DNA of 64,000 bases, taken from contig JAYODE010000003.1 in assembly GCA_038106185.1 (NCBI GenBank), forward strand, positions 62,001-126,000. The letters run 5' to 3'. Below are positions 8,862 through 18,052 of the stretch, in pieces (positions within the stretch are counted from its first letter, which is position 1; each line of letters opens with the position of its first letter). The translations under genes were made by a program, and so were the position numbers. The notes beneath the pieces were generated by a model. The model made no database searches. It saw only the letters and a program-made list of their open reading frames with translations, and was not told where the DNA came from. Source of the DNA: UBA4582 sp038106185. Its GTDB lineage: Bacteria; Pseudomonadota; Gammaproteobacteria; Pseudomonadales; Azotimanducaceae.

Positions 8862-11282
8862 CTAGGAACCGAAACGATACCGAACCTTGACGACAAAAAC
8901 GTCGTTGACAGGGTCTCGCCAGCCGGCCTCAAACAAATCTGAAAAGCTGTTCTCTCGAAGGGGCAGTCCCTTGTCTGCAACTCGAGTATAAACCACAAAC
9001 AAATCTGATAAGGGTGCAATTTCCCAACGATAGCGCACCTGAAAGCTCATCTGCGACAACCCAAAACTGTCAGACGGGCCAGCGGGTTTACTGGTCTTAA
9101 TCAGCTCACCAGGATTTTCGGGAATCAGGTAGAATTCGTCCTCATGGGCTCGAATTGACACCCATTGCAGCGCTGCTCTAACCTGCTGACGAGCGCTGAA
9201 AAAATATTCAAACGTCACTTTCGGCGTCCACTGCTCAGCATTAAAGGTCGTGAAATTCTTGTTCTCCTGATGCAGCAGCCAGCCTTGCCTATCTGCCCAG
9301 CTATACTCAAGATCAACTGAAAGGCGATCACTCGGCCGCCAGGTAAAGCCGCCACCGAGGGAGACCTGATTACCGCCCAGCGCCTCTTCGCGCAGACCGA
9401 TACCACCGCCAAATGTCAGATTGGTATTTGACGGCGATGAATAACGCAAGACGACTTCCCGACGTTTTTCGGTGCGATAAATACCATTGCCGAAACTATT
9501 AAGATCATCGTAGGCCGCTGGCGTGAAACTGGTCACCAGCATAAGACTCGACAAATTATTAAAGGTTAGACGATTGGTCAGATAAATAGCGCCGCCAGTG
9601 AAGTACCCCGCCGAATTTTTCTGCACAAATCCACGCAGATCAAACTGATTACTCTTGGCCCAACTCATTCCCGAGCTGGTGCGAACATGCGCCGAACGGA
9701 TACGAAAGTTATCGTTGCGCTGCAGATAACCCAAGTCGTTAATATTGACCTTATCGTCAAAATACTCGATACCGAACCGCTGCGAAACGCCCTGTCGCAA
9801 GGTGTACTCCACATCAAAGAAGCCACCATAGCCACGATCAATCCCCTCTATGTCGGAGGTAAATACCTGACCGTCGAGCTTGAGCTTGCCATCTGAGGTC
9901 AGATAGTGGCCATCCAGCCCCTGCACCAGTGCATCTCGTGTTTCGTGCAGCGCGGCGGTACTCAGGAAGCCAACAGACCGGTAAGCACCGCCGACTGAGT
10001 CCTCATACACTAACCGGCCTATGGCATAATCACTACCGGTCTGTTTAAGCCACACAGACTCGCCGTCCGCCTTGCCACGCAGAACCGCATCCTCCTCAAA
10101 AGCGCCGAGGAATCCATAACGAAAACTACCCACCTGACCGGTAAGCTTTACAGCACCATACAGATCCACTGGTCTGGCAAGCTCGCGGTCAGGAATGGAG
10201 ATATTCGCCGCTACTGGCAATGCGAGGGGTTTACCTCCGATTCGCCGAGTATTCACCATGGTATAGGGCGCACCAGCGTTTCCAACACCATTGCCACGGG
10301 TATCGGCACGAGGCGAAGCCACAAAGACTTCTTGTCCCTCGAGGAAGAATAGGCGCTTTTCCGGGAAAAAGGTCTCAGTGGCATCCAGATTGATCACCAC
10401 ATCGTCGGACTCTACATTGCCAAAATCAGGGTTCACTGTGCCTGAAATCTGCATATTGGTTGACGGCCGCCAGAAGAAGTCAGCGCCCAACTTGTACTGA
10501 TTTTTATCGTCAATCAGATCCCGACCGACAGCCGCGAAGGGGTAAATGCTGTACTGTTTCTTTGGATTGACGTCCTCAAACTGCATTTCCTGCAACACGG
10601 ACATGAACTTGGCCTGAGTATCTGGCAGACCCGGCCAGCCCCACCTTTCCTCTATATAGGCCACCTTGCGAGACATATAGAGACCGATCCGCCGAATGTC
10701 CTCGCTGGCAGGCATCGAGACGGTACCCCAGGGAATAAATAGCTCCGCCGACCAACCGTGGTCCGTGGTCTTGCTGGCCCCTCGCCAGGCTCCATCCCAG
10801 TCGCTGGTAAACTGCCGTTCCGGCAGCACGGTACCATCCATTAGCGTGTCACCCAGATTGACACCAAACCAGTAGCCGTAGCGGCCCTCTCCCGAGGTGT
10901 CCAGAGTCAGGCTGACACTATCCCGATTGACTTGACGCTGATCGCGACTCGAGAGCCGCTTGATCAGAGATTCGACGGGCTGGTCCATATCGACGCCGAC
11001 ATAGAGGCCATCTTGAGTGTAGAAAAACTTAACGCGAGTTGCGTGGGGAACGCTGGCCAGCGTGTCTGGCTCGACCACGACAAACTCGTCATAGGCGGGC
11101 AAATCTGCCCATACAGCTTCGTCGAGACGCCCGTCGATTTTTATCTCGAGCTTAGCGCTGACGCGCTCGACCTTAATGCTGTCACCCTGCTCCAGGTCAA
11201 CAACCAGGTTGGCCACGGCCGCCTGACCCAATGAGACCAACAGTAGCGCGCAGAAGACTCTAAAAATTTGCTGTTTTCGCAT
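8862..11282 (-). CDS. CBM9-like domain / DUF5916 outer-membrane beta-barrel protein
   Basis: 806 residues with a signal peptide (MRKQQIFRVFCALLLVSLGQ, cut near AVA). Residues 30-220 form a family-9 carbohydrate-binding-like beta-sandwich (KIDGRLDEAVWADLPAYDEF, then FFYTQDGLYVGVDMD). The rest is a DUF5916-type region with alternating aromatic/polar strands ending in VKVRYRFGS, as expected for an outer-membrane barrel. The biochemical role of the family is not settled; binding or uptake at the surface is plausible. The ATG has an AGGGAG ribosome site that lies in the 3' arm of a strong hairpin. The gene is convergent with the pseudo-receiver regulator (22 bp apart). Confidence 0.85.
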   Translation of the reverse strand: MRKQQIFRVFCALLLVSLGQAAVANLVVDLEQGDSIKVERVSAKLEIKIDGRLDEAVWADLPAYDEFVVVEPDTLASVPHATRVKFFYTQDGLYVGVDMDQPVESLIKRLSSRDQRQVNRDSVSLTLDTSGEGRYGYWFGVNLGDTLMDGTVLPERQFTSDWDGAWRGASKTTDHGWSAELFIPWGTVSMPASEDIRRIGLYMSRKVAYIEERWGWPGLPDTQAKFMSVLQEMQFEDVNPKKQYSIYPFAAVGRDLIDDKNQYKLGADFFWRPSTNMQISGTVNPDFGNVESDDVVINLDATETFFPEKRLFFLEGQEVFVASPRADTRGNGVGNAGAPYTMVNTRRIGGKPLALPVAANISIPDRELARPVDLYGAVKLTGQVGSFRYGFLGAFEEDAVLRGKADGESVWLKQTGSDYAIGRLVYEDSVGGAYRSVGFLSTAALHETRDALVQGLDGHYLTSDGKLKLDGQVFTSDIEGIDRGYGGFFDVEYTLRQGVSQRFGIEYFDDKVNINDLGYLQRNDNFRIRSAHVRTSSGMSWAKSNQFDLRGFVQKNSAGYFTGGAIYLTNRLTFNNLSSLMLVTSFTPAAYDDLNSFGNGIYRTEKRREVVLRYSSPSNTNLTFGGGIGLREEALGGNQVSLGGGFTWRPSDRLSVDLEYSWADRQGWLLHQENKNFTTFNAEQWTPKVTFEYFFSARQQVRAALQWVSIRAHEDEFYLIPENPGELIKTSKPAGPSDSFGLSQMSFQVRYRWEIAPLSDLFVVYTRVADKGLPLRENSFSDLFEAGWRDPVNDVFVVKVRYRFGS

Positions 11283-11288
11283 ACATTT

Positions 11289-11323
11289 CTCCCTGTGACG
11301 CTTTATAGCGTTAACACAGGGAG
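11289..11323 (-). promoter_or_regulatory. Hairpin covering the ribosome-binding site of the DUF5916 gene
   Basis: On the coding strand, CTCCCTGTG pairs perfectly with CACAGGGAG (9 bp), and inside it ACGCT pairs with AGCGT around a 4-base loop. The 3' arm contains AGGGAG, the Shine-Dalgarno sequence six bases before the ATG at 11282. Such a structure would hide the ribosome site. It could instead help end transcription from the DUF3501 operon upstream, but no U-run follows. Confidence 0.65.
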
Positions 11324-11375
11324 TGATTCAAGCCATGGAGCAAAATAGACTCGCTCAATACCGCGAGAGATCCCT

Positions 11376-11954
11376 TCACGCCAGATCGGCGACCAGTGAT
11401 TGTCTGACGCTATCGGCTATCTGCACCGGCTCACACGGAAAAGCCAGATGATCAACCCCCACCGTTACCGAGGCACCGGCTTTAACAGCCGTGATCTGCT
11501 CAGGCGTCAACTGATAGCGCATGAAGTGCACCGCTGCAGTCTTGTCTGCGGTGGTACGGTCCATATCCTCATCGGTGATGGGATAGATTTTCTTAAGATC
11601 TCCGACCTGAATCCATATCTGATCCTCGACGCCGACGAGCTCTGCCAGTCGGCGCTTGCGTTCATCGACGTCGTTGTACTGGATCAGCAGGGTGCATTTC
11701 CAGTTATCGCCGGTAGGAATCAGCGGATTGTAGGCCTCCAGCTCTTCCAGAATGCCCGCCGACTCGAAAACTTTCTCGATGCGCAGCATCTCCTGAATCT
11801 GATACTTGATGGTCAACTGATCCTCAAACAGCAGCAGCAGGTGGTTGCCCACCAAGACCTGCCTGTTCTTTTTATGGGCCAGCACCTGAGCGCGAAAATC
11901 GGCTCTGCGTTGCGCATATTCTTCCAACGACCAGAGATCTGCTCGCGTTAACAT
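11376..11954 (-). CDS. DUF3501 family protein
   Basis: 192 residues from the ATG at 11954, preceded by AAGGAG six bases upstream; this beats an in-frame upstream codon at 11981. The sequence matches DUF3501 over its whole length (MLTRADLWSLEEYAQRR at the start; RIEKVFE and the acidic YNDVDERKRR in the middle). It is soluble, with no signal peptide or recognisable cofactor motif. It is the third gene of the rubrerythrin/Fe-S oxidoreductase operon, a neighbourhood I recall as recurrent for this family, which suggests a role in peroxide or redox stress. Molecular function unknown. Confidence 0.85.
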   Translation of the reverse strand: MLTRADLWSLEEYAQRRADFRAQVLAHKKNRQVLVGNHLLLLFEDQLTIKYQIQEMLRIEKVFESAGILEELEAYNPLIPTGDNWKCTLLIQYNDVDERKRRLAELVGVEDQIWIQVGDLKKIYPITDEDMDRTTADKTAAVHFMRYQLTPEQITAVKAGASVTVGVDHLAFPCEPVQIADSVRQSLVADLA

Positions 11955-11972
11955 AGGGCACTCCTTAGAATC

Positions 11973-11996
11973 CCTCGGCACATCAAAGCGCCGAGG
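11973..11996 (-). other. Intercistronic hairpin between the Fe-S oxidoreductase and DUF3501 genes
   Basis: CCTCGGC (11973-11979) and GCCGAGG (11990-11996) form a 7-bp stem around a 10-base loop, just upstream of the DUF3501 ribosome site. It has no U-run, so it could be an RNA-processing or stability element rather than a terminator. Confidence 0.5.
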
Positions 11997-12019
11997 TCAC
12001 AGATGAATAAAAGAAGGAA

Positions 12020-13345
12020 TTACAGGCCGTAAGCCTGGCGTAACAATGACATGGGGTGTTCTGATCGCTCGACGCTAGTCGCAAGGTTCGCGATCTGAGT
12101 CGCCGCCATAGGACAGTCGCTGGTGAAATGCTGCGGCGCCTTTTGGTCCACCTGCCGAACCACCGGCCGAGCTATCTTCACGGATTTATCTCGCGTTTCT
12201 TTTTTTACCGCATAGGTGCCGTCATGCCCGGAACAACGCTCTATGGCATTGACCTGGGTATCAGGTACCAAATTAAGAATATCCCGAGTTTTGAGGCCAA
12301 TATTCTGGACTCGCAAATGGCATGCAACCTGATAACTGATATCACCCAGCGACTGTTTAAAGTCGGTATTGAATTCGCCCTCGCGGTGTCGAAGATGAAG
12401 ATACTCAAAGGGGTCGAAGAACGCATTTTTGACTTTTTGCACGTCAGCGTCATCAGGATACATTAGCGGTAATTCCTGCTTGTACATCAAAACGCAAGAT
12501 GGAATCGGCGCGATCAAGTCGTAGCCTTCATCCACAAGCTTTGCCAAGACAGGAATATTTTTTCGCTTCAGCTTATCAACGGTCTCAAGGTCACCCAGTT
12601 CCAGCTTCGGCATGCCACAACAGGACTCCTTGGGCACAAGGTCGATCTGAATGTTGTTATGCTCAAACACCGTGACAAAATCCTGGCCCAAATCCGGCGC
12701 ATTATAGTTGCCATAGCAGGTGGCATAGAGTGCCACCTTGCCGGTGGTGCGCCCGACGGGTTTGACGGTTTGAGGCGAGTTTTTGAAGCGTTTACGCAAC
12801 GTTTTCGCATGATAATCCGGCACTGGTGCTTCGTGGTGCACACCCAGGGTTGATTCCAACGCATTGCGAAACAAACTGTTTTTGTTCAGCGCATTCACCG
12901 TAACATCGACCAGCGGGATACTCGCCAGCTTACCGACCGTATCAGTACTCGTCAGCGTTCGATCACGAAAACTTGCTCCTTCCGCTTTGAATCGCTGGGC
13001 TTTCGCGCGCAGCATCAGATGCGGAAAATCGATATTCCACTCGTGCGGTGGCACATAAGGACACTTGGTCATATAGCACAGATCGCAGAGATAGCATTGA
13101 TCTACGACCTTGAAATAATCCTGCTTGGGGATGCCGTCAACCTCAAGGGTTGGCGACTCATCCACCAGATCAAACAGGGTCGGGAAAGAATCACACAAGC
13201 TCACGCAGCGCCGACAGCCGTGACAAACATCATAGACACGCTCCAGTTCTGAGGACAAGTTATCCTTGTCCCAGAAAGTCTCTTCCTGCCACCCCAGCGG
13301 GTGTCTGGTTGGCGCTTCTAAACTGCCTTCACGTCGCTCACTCAT
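12020..13345 (-). CDS. Fe-S oxidoreductase, HdrD/GlpC-like, with two CCG domains
   Basis: 441 residues. The N-terminal third has two 4Fe-4S-type clusters: CHGCRRCVSLCDSFP near residue 39 and CYLCDLCYMTKCP near residue 83. The C-terminal half carries two cysteine-rich CCG domains, one with ATCYGNY and ESCCGMP, the second with VACHLR and ERCSGHDG. These are typical of heterodisulfide-reductase-like and GlpC-like proteins that pass electrons to or from a soluble partner. It sits between rubrerythrin (57 bp upstream) and DUF3501 (65 bp downstream) on the same strand, so it is a good candidate for the electron donor of the peroxide-reducing rubrerythrin. That partnership is inferred from gene order. 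Confidence 0.88.
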   Translation of the reverse strand: MSERREGSLEAPTRHPLGWQEETFWDKDNLSSELERVYDVCHGCRRCVSLCDSFPTLFDLVDESPTLEVDGIPKQDYFKVVDQCYLCDLCYMTKCPYVPPHEWNIDFPHLMLRAKAQRFKAEGASFRDRTLTSTDTVGKLASIPLVDVTVNALNKNSLFRNALESTLGVHHEAPVPDYHAKTLRKRFKNSPQTVKPVGRTTGKVALYATCYGNYNAPDLGQDFVTVFEHNNIQIDLVPKESCCGMPKLELGDLETVDKLKRKNIPVLAKLVDEGYDLIAPIPSCVLMYKQELPLMYPDDADVQKVKNAFFDPFEYLHLRHREGEFNTDFKQSLGDISYQVACHLRVQNIGLKTRDILNLVPDTQVNAIERCSGHDGTYAVKKETRDKSVKIARPVVRQVDQKAPQHFTSDCPMAATQIANLATSVERSEHPMSLLRQAYGL

Positions 13346-13402
13346 GTGCGCTCTTTCCTGACCTGATGGTTAACGATTAACCCTGCTTGCCTCTCGCCTT
13401 AA

Positions 13403-13822
13403 TTAGGCGTCGAGATTGTCTAACGCCTTCTGGAAACGGTTAGCGTGGCTACGCTCAGCCTTCGCCAATGTTTCGAACCAGTCAGCTATCTCATCAAAAC
13501 CCTCTTCCCGCGCAGCAGACGCCATACCGGGGTACATGTCGGTGTACTCGTGGGTTTCGCCGGCTACTGATGCCTTGAGGTTATTGCTGGTTGAGCCAAT
13601 CGGCAGGCCTGTCGCAGGATCACCGGTCTCTTCCAGGTATTCCAGGTGCCCGTGGGCATGACCCGTCTCACCTTCGGCTGTAGAGCGGAATACTGTTGCC
13701 ACATCGTTGTAGCCTTCTACGTCTGCTTTGGCCGCAAAGTACAGGTAGCGGCGGTTAGCCTGAGACTCACCGGCAAACGCGTCTTTCAAATTCTGTTCAG
13801 TTTTTGAACCTTTCAATGACAT
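13403..13822 (-). CDS. Rubrerythrin (diiron domain only)
   Basis: 139 residues of a ferritin-like four-helix bundle. Diiron-ligand glutamates and histidines appear in AGESQANRRY, AEGETGHAHGH, AGETHEYTDMYP and KAERSHANRFQ. The C-terminal rubredoxin-like FeCys4 domain of classical rubrerythrins is absent, so an external electron donor is needed; the Fe-S oxidoreductase directly downstream is the obvious candidate. It probably reduces hydrogen peroxide in the cytoplasm. GGAG eight bases before the ATG supports the start. It is the first gene of a three-gene minus-strand operon. Confidence 0.93.
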   Translation of the reverse strand: MSLKGSKTEQNLKDAFAGESQANRRYLYFAAKADVEGYNDVATVFRSTAEGETGHAHGHLEYLEETGDPATGLPIGSTSNNLKASVAGETHEYTDMYPGMASAAREEGFDEIADWFETLAKAERSHANRFQKALDNLDA

Positions 13823-14032
13823 AGATATTCTCCAATAGTTTGTTCACAACGACTGTGAGGGTCAAAAGATAGAGGTCTGAAGCGACTGAGTCCAATGAAT
13901 GTTTTCATTCGGATTGATTGGTAAAAACGATCGATAACTCTCAAAAGCACATGAGAATCAATCGTATTTACCGCCACCCACTTGCCTGTTCGACTGTGCT
14001 AGTCTTTCAGACTGCTCGACTCAAGGATTCGG
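13823..14032. other. Divergent spacer between rubrerythrin and the alpha/beta hydrolase
   Basis: This 210-bp region should hold promoters for both directions. A small palindrome GAATG-tttt-CATTC lies at 13897-13910. On the minus strand TTGACC near 13861 could be a -35 element, but the matching -10 is poor. No known operator was recognised. Confidence 0.4.
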
Positions 14033-15001
14033 ATGATGATTGCCACCCACCACATTTGGCACCGCCATTGGGGCGTCAGCCAACTACGCCTTGCACTGCT
14101 GATATTGATCCTGCTGAGTGTCACCCTCAACTCGTCCGGCGCTAACAGTGCAGTCGCTGGCCTTATACAGCACTCTGTCGTTGCCGACGGGCATCAGCTC
14201 GCGGTCTGGGAGAAATCACCCGCACGGCCCAATGCCGTCATCCTCCTGCTTCACGGCCGTACCTGGAGTTCACTTCCGGATTTTGACCTGCAGGTTCCGG
14301 GCGAGTCCCTGTCATTCATGGATGGCCTAAATGGATTGGGTTACGCCGTATATGCCCTTGATGCTCGCGGCTATGGCGCGACTCAACGAGATGCAAGCGG
14401 ATGGCTAACCCCAGACAGGGCTGTCCGCGATGCGACCCTTGTGATCGACTGGATCAAGACTCGAACCGCGCTTGATGTCCATTTGTACGGTTGGTCCTAC
14501 GGTTCTATGGTGAGTCAATTGGTCGTCCAACGCGCGCCGCAAAAGGTCAAGTCGGTACTGATGTTCGGCTATCCATTCGATCCGGCCAGGCACGTCTATC
14601 CTGCAGACACTCAGTATCCGCTTCGAGCGCCCGCCGAAGTGAATACAGCGGCTAATGCAGCCAGCGACTTTATCGTTCCTGGTGCTATCAGCCAGGCCGC
14701 CATCGATGTGTATGTGGCAGCGGCCCTGTCAGCAGACCCTTATCGCGTTGACTTCAAGAATCTGCATGAGTGGTCCGAATTGAACCCGAGCCTGGTAACG
14801 ACCCCAACACTACTACTCGAAGGCGAATTCGACCCTCTGTCAGGGCCTGCCGATCTGCCAACTTTTTTCAGTCGGCTGAATACTGCGGATAAATGGTGGG
14901 TCGTACTGGCGGGCGGCGACCATGCTGCATTACTGGAAAAGCCCAGAAACAAGATGCTCTCAGCGATCGACAGCTTTATCAAATCACTGGCCAGGCAATA
15001 A
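14033..15001 (+). CDS. Secreted or membrane-anchored alpha/beta hydrolase
   Basis: 322 residues. A long hydrophobic N-terminal segment (about residues 18-42) indicates export or anchoring. The alpha/beta-hydrolase triad is clear: nucleophile Ser155 in GWSYG, Asp267 in EGEFDPL and His297 in GGDHAAL; HGR at 74-76 probably forms the oxyanion loop. It is likely an esterase or lipase-like enzyme of unknown substrate. Two ATG codons open the frame (14033, 14036). The lipoprotein gene follows after 59 bp on the same strand, so the two may be co-transcribed. Confidence 0.85.
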   Translation: MMIATHHIWHRHWGVSQLRLALLILILLSVTLNSSGANSAVAGLIQHSVVADGHQLAVWEKSPARPNAVILLLHGRTWSSLPDFDLQVPGESLSFMDGLNGLGYAVYALDARGYGATQRDASGWLTPDRAVRDATLVIDWIKTRTALDVHLYGWSYGSMVSQLVVQRAPQKVKSVLMFGYPFDPARHVYPADTQYPLRAPAEVNTAANAASDFIVPGAISQAAIDVYVAAALSADPYRVDFKNLHEWSELNPSLVTTPTLLLEGEFDPLSGPADLPTFFSRLNTADKWWVVLAGGDHAALLEKPRNKMLSAIDSFIKSLARQ

Positions 15002-15060
15002 CCTGAACGGTTATCGTGGCCCATCACTAACATCGTAAAACTTCGAATGCGGAGATGATC

Positions 15061-16674
15061 ATGAAAATCAGAATTTTAGTGCCCTTTGTCTTAGTACTGA
15101 TGACACTTGGATGCGGCAAGTCCCAGGAATCACCCGCGCCATTAGAGGTTACTGTGCTTGCCACAGGCGCCAATCTCGCCGGTGCCAATGGTATTATTTT
15201 CTCCCCTGACAATCAGCTCTATGTCGCATCGGTGGTCGGCTCCAACATTTCTATACTGGACCCGAACACAGGCGAAATCCTGCGACAGTTAGGTGCTAGT
15301 GAGGGCGTTGTCGGACCCGATGACATAGACTTCGCACCGGACGGCAGTTTTTACTGGACCTCGATCCTGACTGGCGAAGTCGCGGGGCTGACCCCTGACG
15401 GCCAGCTGGTCCAGGCAGCCCAGCTCACGCCCGGCGTAAATCCCATCACCTTTTCAGATGAGGGCCGACTGTTTGTCGCTCAATGCTTCTTCGGCACTGG
15501 TTTATACGAACTGGACCCTCAAGGCCAGACCGCGCCGCGCAGCATCAGTGAGGACCTGGGGCCCAATTGCGGCTTGAACGGCATGGACTGGGGCCCCGAT
15601 GGCCGCCTGTATGGACCTCGCTGGTTCACCGGTGAGATTGTCAGCTTTGATGTAGACACCCGTGAGATGCGTCTTGAAGCGGCCGGCTTTGAAACACCTG
15701 CCGCCGTCAAGTTCAATAGTCACGGTGAACTGTTTGTGTTGGACACTGGCTCTGGCGAAGTCTACAAGCAAAGCGGCGACCAACGCACAAGGGTCGCGAC
15801 CTTGACCCCAGGGCTCGATAATTTCGCTTTTGACGCTAATGATCGCCTCTACGTCTCCAGCTTTGTCGACGGCTTTATCAAACGGGTGGAGGCAGATGGC
15901 TCCTTAACGACTATCCAGCCTGGTGGCATGGCCCATCCTGCAGGGGTCTCGCTGCTTGACGATCAGATCGTGGTCGCAGATTTACATGCCATCCGCTTCT
16001 TCGACCCAGCCACAGGTACCGAAACCCGCGTCAATCGCAACGTTCTGGGTGTTGGCAAAGTCGGCGGCGCCCTAAATCTGGCCGCGGACGGTCATAACCT
16101 CATTCTCGTCTCTTGGGTCGACAATGATGTTCGCGTCTGGAATCCTGCCTCAGGCGAGATACTAGAGCGCTACAGTAATCTCAAAGCACCTGTTGCCGCT
16201 GTTCGATATGCGGGTCGTTTGATCGCAACAGAGCACGGGACTGGCAGAGTCATCTCCCTGGATGCGCAGACTGTCACTGGCATCTTTGAATTGCCATCGC
16301 CGACAGGGCTTGTTGTACTGAAAGATGCCTTGTATGTCACGGACCGAGAATCGGGTAGTGTCTATCAATTGGGATCCGATGGCCAACTGCTGACTGCCCC
16401 AAAACTCGTCATCAGTGGTCTTGATACACCGGAAGGTATCGCTATCAGGGATGGCGACTTTGTGATTGTCGAAGGCGCTACGGGTCAGATCAAACAGGTG
16501 ACCCTGGACGGGCAGCAGACGCTGCTGGGGACCATACCTGCGGGCACTCCAGCACCCAGCAGCATCCAGCCACCCTCCATGGTTTTCAATGGCGTCGCTG
16601 TGGGTGCCGATGGCACGGTTTACGCATCTGGCGAAACTAGCCGGCAATTGTACGCGCTCAAGCCAGGAGCTTAA
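15061..16674 (+). CDS. Lipoprotein with NHL/SMP-30-like beta-propeller
   Basis: 537 residues from the ATG at 15061, with GGAG six bases upstream; the ATG at 15055 has no spacing from that site. A lipobox (LMTLGCG) gives a lipidated Cys. The rest is built from propeller-type repeats: DNQLYVASV, DGSFYWTS, EGRLFVAQ, DGRLYGPR, HGELFVLD, NDRLYVSS, and a second half with similar units. These resemble NHL, SMP-30/gluconolactonase and Vgb-like propellers. It may bind or cut a sugar lactone or act as a scaffold; no catalytic set could be fixed. It is probably co-expressed with the alpha/beta hydrolase. Confidence 0.82.
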   Translation: MKIRILVPFVLVLMTLGCGKSQESPAPLEVTVLATGANLAGANGIIFSPDNQLYVASVVGSNISILDPNTGEILRQLGASEGVVGPDDIDFAPDGSFYWTSILTGEVAGLTPDGQLVQAAQLTPGVNPITFSDEGRLFVAQCFFGTGLYELDPQGQTAPRSISEDLGPNCGLNGMDWGPDGRLYGPRWFTGEIVSFDVDTREMRLEAAGFETPAAVKFNSHGELFVLDTGSGEVYKQSGDQRTRVATLTPGLDNFAFDANDRLYVSSFVDGFIKRVEADGSLTTIQPGGMAHPAGVSLLDDQIVVADLHAIRFFDPATGTETRVNRNVLGVGKVGGALNLAADGHNLILVSWVDNDVRVWNPASGEILERYSNLKAPVAAVRYAGRLIATEHGTGRVISLDAQTVTGIFELPSPTGLVVLKDALYVTDRESGSVYQLGSDGQLLTAPKLVISGLDTPEGIAIRDGDFVIVEGATGQIKQVTLDGQQTLLGTIPAGTPAPSSIQPPSMVFNGVAVGADGTVYASGETSRQLYALKPGA

Positions 16675-16687
16675 GCACTCAACCTTG

Positions 16688-16738
16688 ATAAGCACTAAAG
16701 CTTTATAAGCACTAAAGCTTTATAAGCACTAAACCTTT
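16688..16738. repeat. 17-bp tandem repeat, three copies
   Basis: The unit ataagcactaaagcttt is present three times, the last with one changed base. Each copy contains the palindrome AAAGCTTT. It starts 14 bp after the lipoprotein stop codon. Confidence 0.9.
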
Positions 16739-16744
16739 AGTCGG

Positions 16745-16824
16745 CGCTGTCGTTGCCACATCTGCACGCCACCCTCAAGCAGCCTCGAATGGATTTGCTT
16801 GAGGGTGGCCAGAATGCGACAGCG
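16745..16824. terminator. Large two-part hairpin between convergent genes
   Basis: GCCACCCTCAAGC (16768-16780) and GCTTGAGGGTGGC (16797-16809) form a perfect 13-bp stem with a 16-base loop. An outer stem CGCTGTCG (16745-16752) / CGACAGCG (16817-16824) brackets it. It lies between the convergent lipoprotein and aminotransferase genes and fits a bidirectional terminator, although no U-run follows on either strand. Confidence 0.6.
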
Positions 16825-16851
16825 TCGCCTGCTCTATCGCGCTCGTTGCAG

Positions 16852-17712
<861 letters not shown>

Positions 17713-18052
17713 TTCGCCTCGCCATCATTTCAAAGAGCCACATGATAGCCAAAATTCAGGCGTTCTTCACTGCCAGAAAAATAATGGTATATTCTCCTGC
17801 AGGTTCATAACCTATCAACGCTTCGCGCACTCACGACAAACACTGCTGAGTTTGGTTCTCAGCCTTGAAGGCTGAGGTTCAATGACTGAACCCTTGTGAT
17901 ATGTTTGATCTATGCAGGTTANNNNNNNNNNNNNNNNNNNNNNNNNNNNNNNNNNNNNNNNNNNNNNNNNNNNNNNNNNNNNNNNNNNNNNNNNNNNNNN
18001 NNNNNNNNNNNNNNNNNNNNNAAGCAGACTTACTCGGCAAAGGGCCACTACC
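17713..18052. other. Divergent spacer with a scaffold gap
   Basis: This lies between the aminotransferase (minus) and the acyl-CoA carboxylase (plus). It contains a 100-N gap at 17922-18021. A palindrome CTCAGCCTT-g-AAGGCTGAG at 17858-17876 is followed by GGTTC...GAACC at about 17876-17892; these could form consecutive hairpins or an operator. No gene is seen. Confidence 0.5.
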
